A DNA stretch of 64,000 nucleotides from positions 26,743-90,742 of the forward strand of contig JAOPXK010000086.1 of the NCBI GenBank assembly GCA_025965195.1, in the 5' to 3' direction. Below are positions 35,272-44,014 of the stretch, one piece after another. The notes under the pieces are model-generated. The model saw only the letters and a program-made list of their open reading frames with translations, was not told the origin of the DNA and made no database searches. Made by a program: the position numbers and the translations under genes. Source of the DNA: Marmoricola sp. GTDB taxonomy: Bacteria; Actinomycetota; Actinomycetes; Propionibacteriales; Nocardioidaceae. Positions within the stretch are counted from its first letter, which is position 1. Each line of letters opens with the position of its first letter.

Positions 35272-35763
35272 TCAGCTCCGGCCGATCGGGCCCATGGTTG
35301 CGTCCAGCAGCCTGGCCAGGTCGGCCGGAGCAATTCCGAGATCGACGCCGCGCTTGCCCGCGGAGACGTAGATCGTGTCGAACAGCTCGGCGGTCTCGTC
35401 GATGACGCTCGGCAGTCGCCTCTTCTGGCCGATCGGGGAGATGCCGCCAACGACGTACCCGGTGGCCCGCTCGGCGGCCGCGGGATCGGCCATCACCGCC
35501 TTCTTGCCGCCGATCGCGTGCGCGAGCGCCTTGAGGTCGAGCTGCCCGCTGACGGGCACCACGGCGACCACCAGCCGGCCATCGACGTCGGCCAGCAAAG
35601 TCTTGAAGACGGTGTCGGGATCGAGGCCGAGCGCATCTGCCGCCTCGAGGCCGTACGACGACGCGGCTGGATCGTGCGCGTAGGCATGGACGGTGAAGCT
35701 GATCCCGGCAGTGGTCAGCGCAACCGTCGCGGGGGTGCCGACGTGGTCCTTCGGTTTCGACAT
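35272..35763 (-). CDS. ybaK: YbaK/EbsC-type Cys-tRNA(Pro) deacylase
   Basis: A 163-residue trans-editing domain protein that hydrolyses Cys-tRNA(Pro). Family features are HAYAHDPAASSYGLEAADALG in the N-terminal half, TVFKTLLADVDG, the substrate-pocket lysine in GGKKAVMADP, and GYVVGGISPIGQKRRLPSVID, which matches the YbaK GGxSPxGxK motif. It converges with the DUF3352 gene (10 bp between stops) and lies 11 bp downstream of the LON-domain gene on the same strand, probably in one operon. Confidence 0.9.
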   Translation of the reverse strand: MSKPKDHVGTPATVALTTAGISFTVHAYAHDPAASSYGLEAADALGLDPDTVFKTLLADVDGRLVVAVVPVSGQLDLKALAHAIGGKKAVMADPAAAERATGYVVGGISPIGQKRRLPSVIDETAELFDTIYVSAGKRGVDLGIAPADLARLLDATMGPIGRS

Positions 35764-35774
35764 CTCCGGTGCGC

Positions 35775-36440
35775 CTAGTTGGGGGACCAGCGGGTACGCG
35801 CGACCTCGGTGGCGGGTAGCGAAGGGATCGCCCGCATCGCCCGCATCTCCTCCAGCAGCGCCCGGCGGAGCATGCCGAGCCGTTCCTGGGTGTCCTCGGC
35901 CTCGAGCAGAGCCTGCCGCTCGCGAAGGGTGAGCAGGCAGGTCGCGGACAGCGAGTAGGACAGGTACGCCGGATCGCTCGGCATCACTCCGGAGAGCACG
36001 GGTCCGCCGCGGAGCTCGGAGAGCTGCTCGCGGTAGACCTCGAACGTCGCGAGCGTCCGGATGGCCTCATCCACGGCTCCCGGCTCGTCGACGTCCTCGA
36101 GCAGCTCCACCTCGGCGGTGAAGTACTCCCCACTGGTGTCCAGGTCGTTCATCCGAAGTCGCTGGCGACCGGTGATCTCGATGTCGAACGTGCCGTCGTC
36201 GTACCGCTCGACGGTGGTGAGCTGGACGAGGGTGCCGATCCGGTGCGCCGACTGCATCCCGTGGTCGCCGACCTCGTAGCCCTCGCGGATCGCAACCACC
36301 CCGAAGATGCGGTCGGCAGGCTCCGGCTGGGCCATCAGGTCGCGCACCAGCACCCGGTAGCGGTCCTCGAAGATGTGCAGAGGCGTGACCACACCGGGGA
36401 ACAACACAGCGTTGAGCGGGAACACCGGCACCGTCGTCAC
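35775..36440 (-). CDS. LON peptidase substrate-binding domain-containing protein
   Basis: A 221-residue stand-alone LON N-terminal (PUA-like) domain. It begins [20 protein letters not shown] followed by [12 protein letters not shown], the standard opening of this family, then the [20 protein letters not shown] strand pair and a helical C-terminal half (about 125-215). There is no AAA+ or protease domain, so it is not Lon itself. The role is unknown. It is divergent from hisD with about 100 bp between starts. Confidence 0.9.
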   Translation of the reverse strand: MTTVPVFPLNAVLFPGVVTPLHIFEDRYRVLVRDLMAQPEPADRIFGVVAIREGYEVGDHGMQSAHRIGTLVQLTTVERYDDGTFDIEITGRQRLRMNDLDTSGEYFTAEVELLEDVDEPGAVDEAIRTLATFEVYREQLSELRGGPVLSGVMPSDPAYLSYSLSATCLLTLRERQALLEAEDTQERLGMLRRALLEEMRAMRAIPSLPATEVARTRWSPN

Positions 36441-36544
36441 GTGGCCAATCTATGACGGCCGCTCACAGCCGTTCGCACCCGCGCTCGTCCCGTCGCCTGA
36501 AATGTGGCCGGGGAGGGGCCGTTCGCCGCCCTAGACTTGAGGAC

Positions 36545-37894
36545 ATGATCTCGACAAGCTCGATCCAGCGGATTCGCCGGATCGACCTCAGGGGTGCCGC
36601 CGCGGCCTCTGACTACCGCACCCTCGTCCCGCGCGCCGACTTCGACGTCGAGGCCGCGGTCCATGTGGTGCGCCCGATCTGTGACGACGTACGCGACCGC
36701 GGCGTCGAGGCGATCTCGTCGTACTCGCTGAAGTTCGACGGCGTCACGCAGACCGACATCGCCGTACCCGCCGCCGCCATCTCGGACGCCCTGACCCAGC
36801 TCGATCCCGCCGTTCGAGCCGGGCTGGAGGAGTCGATCCGCAGGCTCCGCGTGACGTGCGAGGCCGAGCTCGAGTCCGACACCGTGACCGATCTCGGTCC
36901 GGGTGCCCGGGTGACGGCGCGGATGGTGCCGGTCGACCGCGTCGGCCTCTACGTGCCCGGTGGCCTGGCTCCGCTGGTCTCCACGGTGGTGATGAACGTG
37001 GTACCCGCCCAGGTGGCCGGCGTCGGCTCGATCGCGCTCTCCAGCTCACCCCAGAAGGAGTTCGGCGGTCTGCCGCACCCGACGATCCTGGCGGCGTGCG
37101 CGCTGCTCGGCATCGACGAGGTGTACGCCGTCGGTGGCGCGCAGGCGATCGCGATGTTCGCCTACGGTGCCGGAGCCTGCCGTCGGGTCGACCTCGTCAC
37201 GGGTCCTGGCAACATCTACGTCGTCGCGGCCAAGCGGTTGCTCAAGGGCGTGATCGGCATCGACTCGGAGGCCGGTCCGACCGAGATCGCGATCCTGGCT
37301 GATGACACCGCTGACGCGGCGTACGTCGCAGCCGACCTGATCAGCCAGGCCGAGCACGACCCGCTGGCCGGCTCCGTCCTGGTCACCGACTCCCTTCGAC
37401 TGGCTGACGACGTCGAGGCCGAGCTCGACAAGCAGGTCTCGGCAACCCGTCACGTCGAGCGCATCCGCCAGGCGCTCACCGGCAAGCAGTCCGGCATCGT
37501 GCTCGTCGACGACATCGACCAGGGCCTCGACGTGGTGAACGCCTACGCGGCCGAACACCTCGAGATCCAGACCGCCGATGCCGCTGCCGTCGCCGCGCGC
37601 GTCCGCAACGCCGGCGCGGTCTTCGTCGGACCGTTCTCGCCGGTCTCCCTCGGCGACTACTGCGCCGGCTCCAACCACGTGCTGCCGACCGCCGGTTGCG
37701 CCTGTCACTCGTCCGGGCTGTCCGTTCGCGCCTTCGTGCGCGCGGTGCACGTCGTCGAGTACTCCCGCGACGCCCTCGAGGAGGTCGCCGGTCACGTGGT
37801 CACGCTTGCCGAGGCCGAGAACCTGCCCGGGCACGGCGCGGCGATCACGGTCCGGTTTCCCTCGACCGGACCCACGACGAGCGAGGGGTCATGA
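36545..37894 (+). CDS. hisD: Histidinol dehydrogenase
   Basis: NAD-dependent Zn enzyme catalysing the last two steps of histidine synthesis. The 449-residue protein has [30 protein letters not shown] and the signature YAAEHLEIQ, with the C-terminal [11 protein letters not shown] segment. ATG 36545 is used; the longer frame from 36452 reaches into the divergent promoter region. The first codons overlap a REP-like motif (36547-36565), so the protein begins [17 protein letters not shown], about ten residues longer than the usual MxxRIDLRG start. It leads the his operon and overlaps hisC by 4 bp. Confidence 0.95.
   Translation: MISTSSIQRIRRIDLRGAAAASDYRTLVPRADFDVEAAVHVVRPICDDVRDRGVEAISSYSLKFDGVTQTDIAVPAAAISDALTQLDPAVRAGLEESIRRLRVTCEAELESDTVTDLGPGARVTARMVPVDRVGLYVPGGLAPLVSTVVMNVVPAQVAGVGSIALSSSPQKEFGGLPHPTILAACALLGIDEVYAVGGAQAIAMFAYGAGACRRVDLVTGPGNIYVVAAKRLLKGVIGIDSEAGPTEIAILADDTADAAYVAADLISQAEHDPLAGSVLVTDSLRLADDVEAELDKQVSATRHVERIRQALTGKQSGIVLVDDIDQGLDVVNAYAAEHLEIQTADAAAVAARVRNAGAVFVGPFSPVSLGDYCAGSNHVLPTAGCACHSSGLSVRAFVRAVHVVEYSRDALEEVAGHVVTLAEAENLPGHGAAITVRFPSTGPTTSEGS
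36547..36567. repeat. REP-like motif within the hisD start region
   Basis: GATCTCGACAAGCTCGATC begins at the third base of the hisD start codon; the same 19-mer occurs after leuA at 48938. It encodes residues 2-8 of HisD as ISTSSIQ. Confidence 0.7.
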
Positions 37895-38970
37895 GCTGGC
37901 CCCCGATTCGCGAGGAGCTGCAGGGGATTGAGCCGTACGGCGCACCGCAGCTCGACGTGCCCGTCTGCCTGAACGTCAACGAGAACCCCTACCCGCCCTC
38001 CGCGGCCGTGATCGCTGACGTCGCGACCGCGGTTGCCGAGGCGACCGCGACGCTGAACCGCTACCCGGACCGGGAGTTCACCGAGCTCCGCAAGGGCCTG
38101 GCGGACTATCTGGGCCACGGGGTCACGGCCGACCAGATCTGGGCTGCCAACGGCTCCAACGAGGTGATGCTGCAGATCCTGCAGGCCTTCGGTGGTCCGG
38201 GTCGTACGGCGGTCTCGTTCGCGCCGACGTACTCGATGTATCCCGAGTACGCCCGCGACGCGATGACCAACTGGGTTGCCGGCCGGCGCCACGAGGACTT
38301 CAGCTTCGACCTCGACAACGCCCGCTCGCTGATCGCGGAGCACCAGCCGACCGTCGTACTGCTGCCGTCGCCGAACAACCCGACCGGCACCGCGCTGCCG
38401 CACGCCGCGATCAGCGCGTTGTGCGAGGCCGCCCCCGGTGTGGTCGTGATCGACGAGGCGTACGGCGAGTTCCGTCGCAACGGCACACCGAGTGCCCTCG
38501 AGCTGCTGCCGGCGTACCGGAACCTGATCGTGAGCCGCACGATGAGCAAGGCCTTCGCGCTCGCCGGCGCCCGGCTGGGCTACCTCGCCGCTGCCCCGGA
38601 GCTGTGCGATGCGTTGCGAGTCGTCCGGCTGCCGTATCACCTCTCTGCGGTCACCCAGGCCGTTGCATCGGCTGCCCTGCGGCATGCCGACGAGCTGCTT
38701 GGCAAGGTCGACGAGATCCGCGCCGAGCGCGACCGCACGGTCGACTGGCTCCGAGCTCGGGGATTTGAGGTCGCGGAGTCGGACGCGAACTTCGTATTGT
38801 TCGGACGGTTCCCGGACCGGCATGCGATCTGGCAGGGCTTGCTCGATCGTGGCGTGCTGATCAGGGAGACCGGACCGGACGGATGGCTTCGGGTGTCGAT
38901 CGGCACCGCCACGGAGATGGTGGCGTTCCAGGACGCCTTACTGAGTGTTACAGCGGAGGTAACGAGATGA
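37891..38970 (+). CDS. hisC: Histidinol-phosphate aminotransferase
   Basis: PLP-dependent class I/II aminotransferase, 359 residues, converting imidazole acetol-phosphate to histidinol phosphate. Visible motifs are [11 protein letters not shown] (about 27-37), [40 protein letters not shown] and [17 protein letters not shown], which contains the PLP lysine. ATG 37891 overlaps the hisD stop; the stop overlaps the hisB start. In actinobacteria this enzyme may also take aromatic substrates, which cannot be judged here. Confidence 0.95.
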   Translation: MSWPPIREELQGIEPYGAPQLDVPVCLNVNENPYPPSAAVIADVATAVAEATATLNRYPDREFTELRKGLADYLGHGVTADQIWAANGSNEVMLQILQAFGGPGRTAVSFAPTYSMYPEYARDAMTNWVAGRRHEDFSFDLDNARSLIAEHQPTVVLLPSPNNPTGTALPHAAISALCEAAPGVVVIDEAYGEFRRNGTPSALELLPAYRNLIVSRTMSKAFALAGARLGYLAAAPELCDALRVVRLPYHLSAVTQAVASAALRHADELLGKVDEIRAERDRTVDWLRARGFEVAESDANFVLFGRFPDRHAIWQGLLDRGVLIRETGPDGWLRVSIGTATEMVAFQDALLSVTAEVTR

Positions 38971-39578
38971 GCCACCAGCCGAGCAGGACGGCGCGTATCG
39001 AGCGGGCGACCAAGGAGTCGAAGGTGCTCGTCGAGCTGAACCTCGACGGTTCCGGTCGCACCGACGTCTCGACCGGTGTGGGGTTCTACGACCACATGCT
39101 GACGGCGTTCGGCCGGCACTCGCTGATCGACCTCACCGTCCAGACCGAGGGCGACACCCACATCGATGCGCACCACACCGTCGAGGACACCGCGATCGTG
39201 CTCGGTGACGCACTGCGCGAGGCGCTCGGTGACAAGGCCGGCATCCGTCGCTTCGGCGACTCGCTGGTTCCGCTCGACGAGACGTTGGTGCAGTGCGCGG
39301 TCGATGTGTCCGGCCGACCGTACTGCGTGCACGTCGGTGAGCCCGACGGCCAGGAGCAGGTGCTGATCGGCGATGCCTACCTCGGCTCGCTGACCCGTCA
39401 CGTCTTTGAGACGATCGCTCACCACGCCCAGATCGCCTTGCACGTAAGGGTTCTCTCCGGCCGCGACCCGCACCACATCGTCGAGGCACAGTTCAAGGCA
39501 GTCGCTCGCGCGCTGCGTGATGCCGTGGCGCTCGATCCTCGTGAGACGGGTGTGCCGTCGACCAAGGGCAGTCTGTGA
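38967..39578 (+). CDS. hisB: Imidazoleglycerol-phosphate dehydratase
   Basis: Mn-dependent dehydratase of 203 residues. The duplicated metal-binding motifs are visible: [16 protein letters not shown] with [12 protein letters not shown] in the first half, and [15 protein letters not shown] with [15 protein letters not shown] in the second. It is monofunctional, without the phosphatase domain of enteric HisB. ATG 38967 has a good GCGGAGG upstream and overlaps the hisC stop; the frame from 38883 lies inside hisC. Confidence 0.95.
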   Translation: MSHQPSRTARIERATKESKVLVELNLDGSGRTDVSTGVGFYDHMLTAFGRHSLIDLTVQTEGDTHIDAHHTVEDTAIVLGDALREALGDKAGIRRFGDSLVPLDETLVQCAVDVSGRPYCVHVGEPDGQEQVLIGDAYLGSLTRHVFETIAHHAQIALHVRVLSGRDPHHIVEAQFKAVARALRDAVALDPRETGVPSTKGSL

Positions 39579-39585
39579 CTCCGCT

Positions 39586-39609
39586 GATCGGGCTTGTCGA
39601 GACCACTCC
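39586..39609. repeat. REP-like motif between hisB and hisH
   Basis: GGGCTTGTCGAGACC within 39586-39609 is the reverse-orientation form of the dispersed motif. It fills most of the 37-bp gap between hisB and hisH, one of the few gaps in this otherwise overlapping operon, so it may be a later insertion. Confidence 0.6.
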
Positions 39610-39615
39610 TGCCGC

Positions 39616-40248
39616 ATGACCGAGGTTGTGGTCCTGGACTACGGCTCTGGCAACGTCCGTTCGGTCGTCCGTGCACTCGAGCGCGCCGGTGCATCGGTCA
39701 CCCTGACTGCGGACCGTGAGGCGGCGATGTCGGCCGACGGTCTGGTCGTGCCGGGCGTGGGTGCGTTCGCAGCGTGCATGGCCGGACTGCGGGCCGTCCG
39801 CGGCCACGAGATCATCGGTCGCAGGCTCGCTGGCGGGCAGCCGGTGCTCGGTATCTGTGTCGGCATGCAGATCCTCTTCGAGACCGGCGTCGAGCACGGC
39901 GTCACGACCGAGGGCTGCGGCGAGTGGCCCGGCGTCGTCGAGCGCATCCAGGCTCCCGTCGTACCCCACATGGGCTGGAACACCGTCGAGGCGCCCGCCG
40001 ACACCAAGCTCTTCGCTGGCGCCGAGGCCGACCGCTTCTACTTCGTGCACTCCTACGCCGTGCGCGACTGGACCCTCGTCACGAACGACCGGACTGCCGC
40101 ACCACTGGTGACCTGGGCCGAGCACGGCGGCGACCGATTCGTCGCGGCCGTCGAGAACGGCCCGCTCTGGGCGACCCAGTTCCACCCGGAGAAATCCGGG
40201 GACGCCGGTGCCCGGCTGCTCAGCAACTGGGTCGGGTCGCTGGGATGA
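39616..40248 (+). CDS. hisH: Imidazole glycerol phosphate synthase, glutaminase subunit
   Basis: Class I glutamine amidotransferase subunit that supplies ammonia to HisF. In 210 residues it shows [12 protein letters not shown] at the N-terminus, the nucleophile Cys81 in GICVGMQ, the PHMGWNTVE motif and the His-Glu pair in FHPEKSG near the C-terminus. ATG 39616 is chosen because it gives the normal [10 protein letters not shown] start; the frame from 39517 lies in hisB. Its partner HisF is encoded at 41381, separated by a small membrane-protein gene and priA. Confidence 0.95.
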   Translation: MTEVVVLDYGSGNVRSVVRALERAGASVTLTADREAAMSADGLVVPGVGAFAACMAGLRAVRGHEIIGRRLAGGQPVLGICVGMQILFETGVEHGVTTEGCGEWPGVVERIQAPVVPHMGWNTVEAPADTKLFAGAEADRFYFVHSYAVRDWTLVTNDRTAAPLVTWAEHGGDRFVAAVENGPLWATQFHPEKSGDAGARLLSNWVGSLG

Positions 40249-40261
40249 GGTCGAGCCGGGC

Positions 40262-40585
40262 ATGAGCAAGGAACGCGCGGTCAGGCGCGCCGAGCGCGAG
40301 CGTGAGTCGGCGCTCCGGGCCGCGGCGAGGGCAGCCGAGCAGGAGCGCCGGGAACGTCGTACGGCGCGGAAGCGGTCGCTGACCAGGAAGCTGCCAAGGT
40401 TCGGCATCGGCCAGCAGACCGGCATCATCGCCCGACGTCGCCGCGCCCGGATGACTGCAGTCTTCTGCATCCTGCTGATGCTCCAGGTGCTCGTCTGGGT
40501 GGTCCGCGACGACTGGGCTGCGAGGCTGACCGCGCTGATGTTGTCGCTGCTCGTGTTCCCGCTGATGGTTCTGTTCATTGTCTGA
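40262..40585 (+). CDS. Small membrane protein inside the his operon
   Basis: A 107-residue protein with a strongly basic, Arg/Ala/Glu-rich N-terminal helix (about 1-62) and two hydrophobic segments (about 63-80 and 84-106). The topology suggests both termini on the cytoplasmic side. No family recognised. It lies 13 bp after hisH and before priA and is probably co-transcribed. Nothing in its sequence suggests a catalytic role in histidine synthesis. ATG 40262 is chosen; the upstream extension to 40208 lies in hisH. Confidence 0.75.
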   Translation: MSKERAVRRAERERESALRAAARAAEQERRERRTARKRSLTRKLPRFGIGQQTGIIARRRRARMTAVFCILLMLQVLVWVVRDDWAARLTALMLSLLVFPLMVLFIV

Positions 40586-40597
40586 ATCCCCGCACCC

Positions 40598-40631
40598 TGA
40601 AATCCCCTTTAGACTGAATCCCCTTTAGAAC
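40598..40631. repeat. Imperfect 17-bp tandem duplication before priA
   Basis: TGAAATCCCCTTTAGAC at 40598-40614 is directly followed by TGAATCCCCTTTAGAAC at 40615-40631, and a partial related TGAATCCCC precedes them at 40583. The pair lies directly before the priA start region. Confidence 0.7.
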
Positions 40632-40643
40632 ATGGAGAAACTC

Positions 40644-41384
40644 GTGACCCACCTCGAACTGCTTCCAGCGGTCGACATCGCCGACGGGCAGGCCGTCCAG
40701 CTGGTGCAGGGCGTTGCCGGCTCGGAGAAGAAGTTCGGTGACCCCGTCGAGGCGGCACTTCGCTGGCAGCAGGCCGGCGCCGAGTGGCTGCACCTGGTCG
40801 ATCTCGATGCTGCCTTCGGCAGGGGGGAGAACCGGGAGCTCCTTGCCAGGATCGTCGGCACCCTCGACATCAAGGTCGAGATGAGCGGAGGCATCCGGGA
40901 CGACGACTCACTCGACGCCGCCCTCGCGACCGGGTGTCGGAGGGTGAACATGGGCACTGCCGCGCTGGAGCACCCGGAGTGGTGTGCGTCTGCGATCGCC
41001 CGGCACGGGGACCGGATCGCGGTCGGCCTCGACGTACGTGGCCAGACCCTGGCCGCGCGTGGCTGGACCCGCGAGGGCGGTGACCTCTACGAGGTGCTCG
41101 CGCGCCTCGACCGGGAGGGCTGCGCCCGCTACGTCGTCACCGACGTCAACAAGGACGGCATGCTTCAGGGCCCGAACATCGAGCTGTTGGCGAGTGTCGC
41201 AGCGGCGACGGACCGTCCCGTTGTCGCTTCCGGCGGCATCACCGAGCTGGCAGACCTGGCTGCGCTGATGGAGCTGGTGCCCAGTGGTGTCGAGGGCGCG
41301 ATCATCGGGACGGCGCTCTACGAAGGTCGCTTCACCCTCGAGCACGCACTTGCCCTGACCTGGCCCGAACGGTTCCCGCAGTGA
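40644..41384 (+). CDS. priA: Bifunctional phosphoribosyl isomerase A (HisA/TrpF type)
   Basis: TIM-barrel isomerase converting ProFAR to PRFAR. The 246-residue protein has [17 protein letters not shown] with the first catalytic Asp near 11, [13 protein letters not shown], and [15 protein letters not shown] with the second Asp. In actinobacteria this enzyme (PriA) usually also performs the TrpF reaction of tryptophan synthesis; that dual role is inferred, since no trp genes are in view. I chose GTG 40644 because GGAG lies 6 nt upstream; ATG 40632 is in frame but lacks a ribosome-binding site. The stop overlaps hisF. Confidence 0.9.
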   Translation: MTHLELLPAVDIADGQAVQLVQGVAGSEKKFGDPVEAALRWQQAGAEWLHLVDLDAAFGRGENRELLARIVGTLDIKVEMSGGIRDDDSLDAALATGCRRVNMGTAALEHPEWCASAIARHGDRIAVGLDVRGQTLAARGWTREGGDLYEVLARLDREGCARYVVTDVNKDGMLQGPNIELLASVAAATDRPVVASGGITELADLAALMELVPSGVEGAIIGTALYEGRFTLEHALALTWPERFPQ

Positions 41385-42145
41385 GCCTCGCCGTACGCGT
41401 GATCCCGTGCCTGGACGTCGACGCCGGCCGCGTGGTCAAGGGCATCAACTTCAAGGAGCTGCGCGACGCCGGTGACCCGGTCGAGCTCGCCAAGGCCTAC
41501 GACGCGGAGGGCGCCGACGAGCTCACCTTCCTCGACATCTCGGCCTCGCACGAGGGCCGCGCCACCACGATGGAGATCGTCTCGCGCACGGCGGAGCAGG
41601 TGTTCATCCCGTTGACCGTCGGCGGGGGAGTCTCCTCGGTCGAGGACGTCGATCGCCTGTTGCGCGCCGGAGCCGACAAGGTGGCGATGAACACCGCCGC
41701 GATCAACCGCCCCGAGCTGATCGCAGAGGTCGCGGACCGCTTCGGCAACCAGGTCCTGGTCCTCTCCGTCGATGCCCGACGCGCTGCCGGCACCGCCTCC
41801 GGGTTCGAGGTGACCACCCACGGCGGCCGGAGGTCCGCTGGCCTCGATGCGGTCGAGTGGGCCGTCAAGGCGGCCGAGCTCGGCGCCGGCGAGATCCTGC
41901 TCAATGCGATGGACGCCGACGGCACCCAGGACGGTTTCGATCTCGAGCTGATCCGGTTGGTCCGCGCAGCGGTGACCATCCCGGTGATCGCAAGCGGCGG
42001 GGCCGGTGCGACCGAACACTTCCCGCCGGCCGTCGACGCCGGAGCAGACGCAGTACTCGCCGCCACGGTGTTCCACTTCGGAACCTTGCGCATCAGCGAC
42101 GTCAAGAACGAGCTGAACCGAACCGGCCACCCCGTTCGCCTTTAA
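41381..42145 (+). CDS. hisF: Imidazole glycerol phosphate synthase, cyclase subunit
   Basis: TIM-barrel cyclase that takes ammonia from HisH to form imidazole glycerol phosphate and AICAR. In 254 residues the catalytic Asp residues sit in [16 protein letters not shown] and [38 protein letters not shown] and [11 protein letters not shown] are typical phosphate-loop and core segments. GTG 41381 overlaps the priA stop. It is the last visible his gene; hisG, hisE and hisI are not in this window. It converges with the septum-formation genes across a mirrored repeat array. Confidence 0.96.
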   Translation: MSLAVRVIPCLDVDAGRVVKGINFKELRDAGDPVELAKAYDAEGADELTFLDISASHEGRATTMEIVSRTAEQVFIPLTVGGGVSSVEDVDRLLRAGADKVAMNTAAINRPELIAEVADRFGNQVLVLSVDARRAAGTASGFEVTTHGGRRSAGLDAVEWAVKAAELGAGEILLNAMDADGTQDGFDLELIRLVRAAVTIPVIASGGAGATEHFPPAVDAGADAVLAATVFHFGTLRISDVKNELNRTGHPVRL

Positions 42146-42146
42146 G

Positions 42147-42370
42147 ACGCTGACCCGTCCCTTGCGCACGCCCCAGTCACGCTGACCCGTCCCTTGCGCA
42201 CGGCTGGTCACGCTGACCCGGCTCTTGGGCACGCGGCCAATTTGGGCCAGATGCCAAGTCGAGCCGGTTCAGTGGTGGGTCGGTGCACGTGCGCGCCGGG
42301 TCAGCGCATCGAGGCTGAACGTGCGCGCCGGGTCAGCGTAGAAAAGGTGCGTGTACGCGCCGGGTCAGCG
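42147..42370. repeat. Mirrored repeat array (3 forward, 3 inverted) at the hisF/septum-gene junction
   Basis: Three 24-bp forward units beginning ACGCTGACCCG start at 42147, 42179 and 42210; the first two are identical. Three inverted units follow: CGTGCGCGCCGGGTCAGCG at 42288-42306 and 42320-42338, and a variant ending CGCGCCGGGTCAGCG at 42350-42370. CGCTGACCCG and CGGGTCAGCG are perfect inverted 10-mers, so any forward unit can pair with any inverted unit. The 54-bp centre is not repetitive. The array fills the whole gap between two convergent genes. Confidence 0.85.
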
Positions 42371-42371
42371 G

Positions 42372-43208
42372 TCAGGAGGGGACCCAGCAGTAGCCGTAGC
42401 GCTGGCCGTCCGTCCATTGCTGGCGAGTGGGCCACTCGAAGCTCCAGGTGATCTTCAAGGATCCGCCCGAGGCGTTGGAGGCGTCGTCCTTGCAGTGCGC
42501 GTTGGCGTCGGAGGTGACGGACGTCGCGAGGTACTTGCCCTTTGCAGGAAGGTCGACGGTGTCGATCGCCTTCCAGGAGTGGCGTTCCGAGCAGATGGCG
42601 CGGACGAAGTCCGGCTTGTCCGGCGAGGTGTTTCCGCAGGTGCCGAAGCGAGCGAGGCCGTCGGGCCTGGACAGGGCGCCCTTGACGTCGCGGGGCAGGG
42701 TGGCCAGTTCCTCCTTGCCGCGCAGAGCGACCAGGTCGCAGCGATACCAGTTCGCGCCGAGATCGGACTGGGCCACCGTCGGGCTGAACCAGACGATCTC
42801 GAACCGGCTGAGCCGCTGGGTGTTCTGGTCGCCACCGACGTAGGCACCCAGTTGTCGGGGGCAGTCAGCAGCGATCTCGTCCTGAACCTTGCGGGAGTCG
42901 ACGGTGAGCAGATGGCCGTCGACGATCGGGTCGAGCTCACCCACGTGGATCGTGACGGACGTGTGTTTGCCGTTACAGGGCACGGGTGTGGAGTCGTCGG
43001 TCGGTTGCGCTGCCGACGTGAAGGCCAGGTTGTGGCACGAGCCGACCTCAGGTGCGGGGGGTGGAGCCGCGGTGGCTGTGGGCGTCGAGGATGGTGTGGC
43101 GCTCGGCGCAGTCGTGTCGTCAGCGCTGGTCTTGTAGACAGCGGAGGCGACGACCGTGGCCGCGATCACGAGAGCAAGCGCTGTCGTCGTACGCCGTCCT
43201 GCCGTCAT
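42372..43208 (-). CDS. Septum formation family protein (exported)
   Basis: A 278-residue protein with an N-terminal signal or membrane anchor (about 7-25), a Ser/Thr/Pro/Ala-rich linker (about 28-55), then a Cys-containing extracytoplasmic domain. It shares with its upstream neighbour the pattern PVPCNGKHTSVTI, NWYRCDLVAL, CSERHSWKA and a C-terminal Trp/Tyr/Cys end (RYGYCWVPS). This matches the Septum_form family of actinobacterial surface proteins, whose role in division is suggested but weakly documented. ATG 43208 overlaps the neighbour's stop (ATGA); the longer frame to 43256 overlaps that gene. Confidence 0.82.
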   Translation of the reverse strand: MTAGRRTTTALALVIAATVVASAVYKTSADDTTAPSATPSSTPTATAAPPPAPEVGSCHNLAFTSAAQPTDDSTPVPCNGKHTSVTIHVGELDPIVDGHLLTVDSRKVQDEIAADCPRQLGAYVGGDQNTQRLSRFEIVWFSPTVAQSDLGANWYRCDLVALRGKEELATLPRDVKGALSRPDGLARFGTCGNTSPDKPDFVRAICSERHSWKAIDTVDLPAKGKYLATSVTSDANAHCKDDASNASGGSLKITWSFEWPTRQQWTDGQRYGYCWVPS

Positions 43209-43999
43209 GCGCTGGTCTTCGCCCAGCAGACCGACCGCCGGTTGCCGGCGTCCCATTCGGCCTGGTGGAAATAGGTGTAGCCGAAGTCGAAGGCCGGTGG
43301 ATAGTTCATCCAGGCCTCGACCGACGCCGAGCAGAAGTCACGGGTCCGGACCTCGACGAGCCGGTCTCCGGGGTAGCTGTCCTCCGGACCGCCGAGCTTG
43401 ATCGTGGTGACTGCGCGCCAGTCGTGTTTCTCGGTGCAGGCGACCTTGACCGAGTGCAGCACCGCCTGTCCTTGGGCGCAGGTCAGCCACTTCTCCGGCG
43501 GGCGGGCGCTGAAGAGGCCCCTGCCGGTGGCTGGCAGGTCGGCGAACTTCGTTGCTCCGCTCGGGCCGCCGACGAGGTCGCAGCGGTACCAGCGCGCGCC
43601 CTTCTTCCAGCCCTCGGCCGATGCGCGGAACCAGGCCCAGCTGAGCTGGACCCGCAACGCCTGGCTCTCATCGACACCGATGAACTTCTCGAAGGCCTTC
43701 TCGCACGTCGGATAGATCCACTTGCCGTGCCGGTTGTCGTCGTACGCCGATCCGGTGCTCGTCGGCAGCGTTCCGATGGCAAACGTCTGGGCCGTGTGTG
43801 GTGCGGTGCAGGCCACGATGTCGGAGGTGTTGCTGGCCTTGTCGATGTCAGCGGGGGTGACCACCCGGCAGGCACCGAGCTTGGGCGGCGTGAGCTTGTC
43901 GGCCTCGGTGTCCTTGTGGAACGGGCCGGAGCAGGCACTCGTCAGGAGCAGGCCGGTGACCAGGAATCCTGAGAGCAGGCCGGAAGCGTTGCGCGGCAT
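43205..43999 (-). CDS. Septum formation family lipoprotein
   Basis: A 264-residue lipoprotein. The signal peptide ends in the lipobox LTSAC with Cys23, so it should be lipidated and cleaved by LspA (26882). The mature part has six to eight cysteines and the family pattern ACTAPHTAQTF, RWYRCDLVGG, CTEKHDWRAV and a C-terminal RRSVCWAKT. It is clearly a divergent paralogue of the following gene, suggesting a tandem duplication in which one copy is lipid-anchored and the other has an N-terminal helix. The start is ATG 43999, 15 bp after the flavodoxin gene's 3' end. Confidence 0.82.
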   Translation of the reverse strand: MPRNASGLLSGFLVTGLLLTSACSGPFHKDTEADKLTPPKLGACRVVTPADIDKASNTSDIVACTAPHTAQTFAIGTLPTSTGSAYDDNRHGKWIYPTCEKAFEKFIGVDESQALRVQLSWAWFRASAEGWKKGARWYRCDLVGGPSGATKFADLPATGRGLFSARPPEKWLTCAQGQAVLHSVKVACTEKHDWRAVTTIKLGGPEDSYPGDRLVEVRTRDFCSASVEAWMNYPPAFDFGYTYFHQAEWDAGNRRSVCWAKTSA

Positions 44000-44014
44000 C
44001 GGACTCCCTCCAGG

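Noticed and set aside
42147..42370. Origin of replication or DnaA-box cluster
   Set aside because: No TTATCCACA-like boxes, no AT-rich unwinding region and no dnaA or dnaN nearby.
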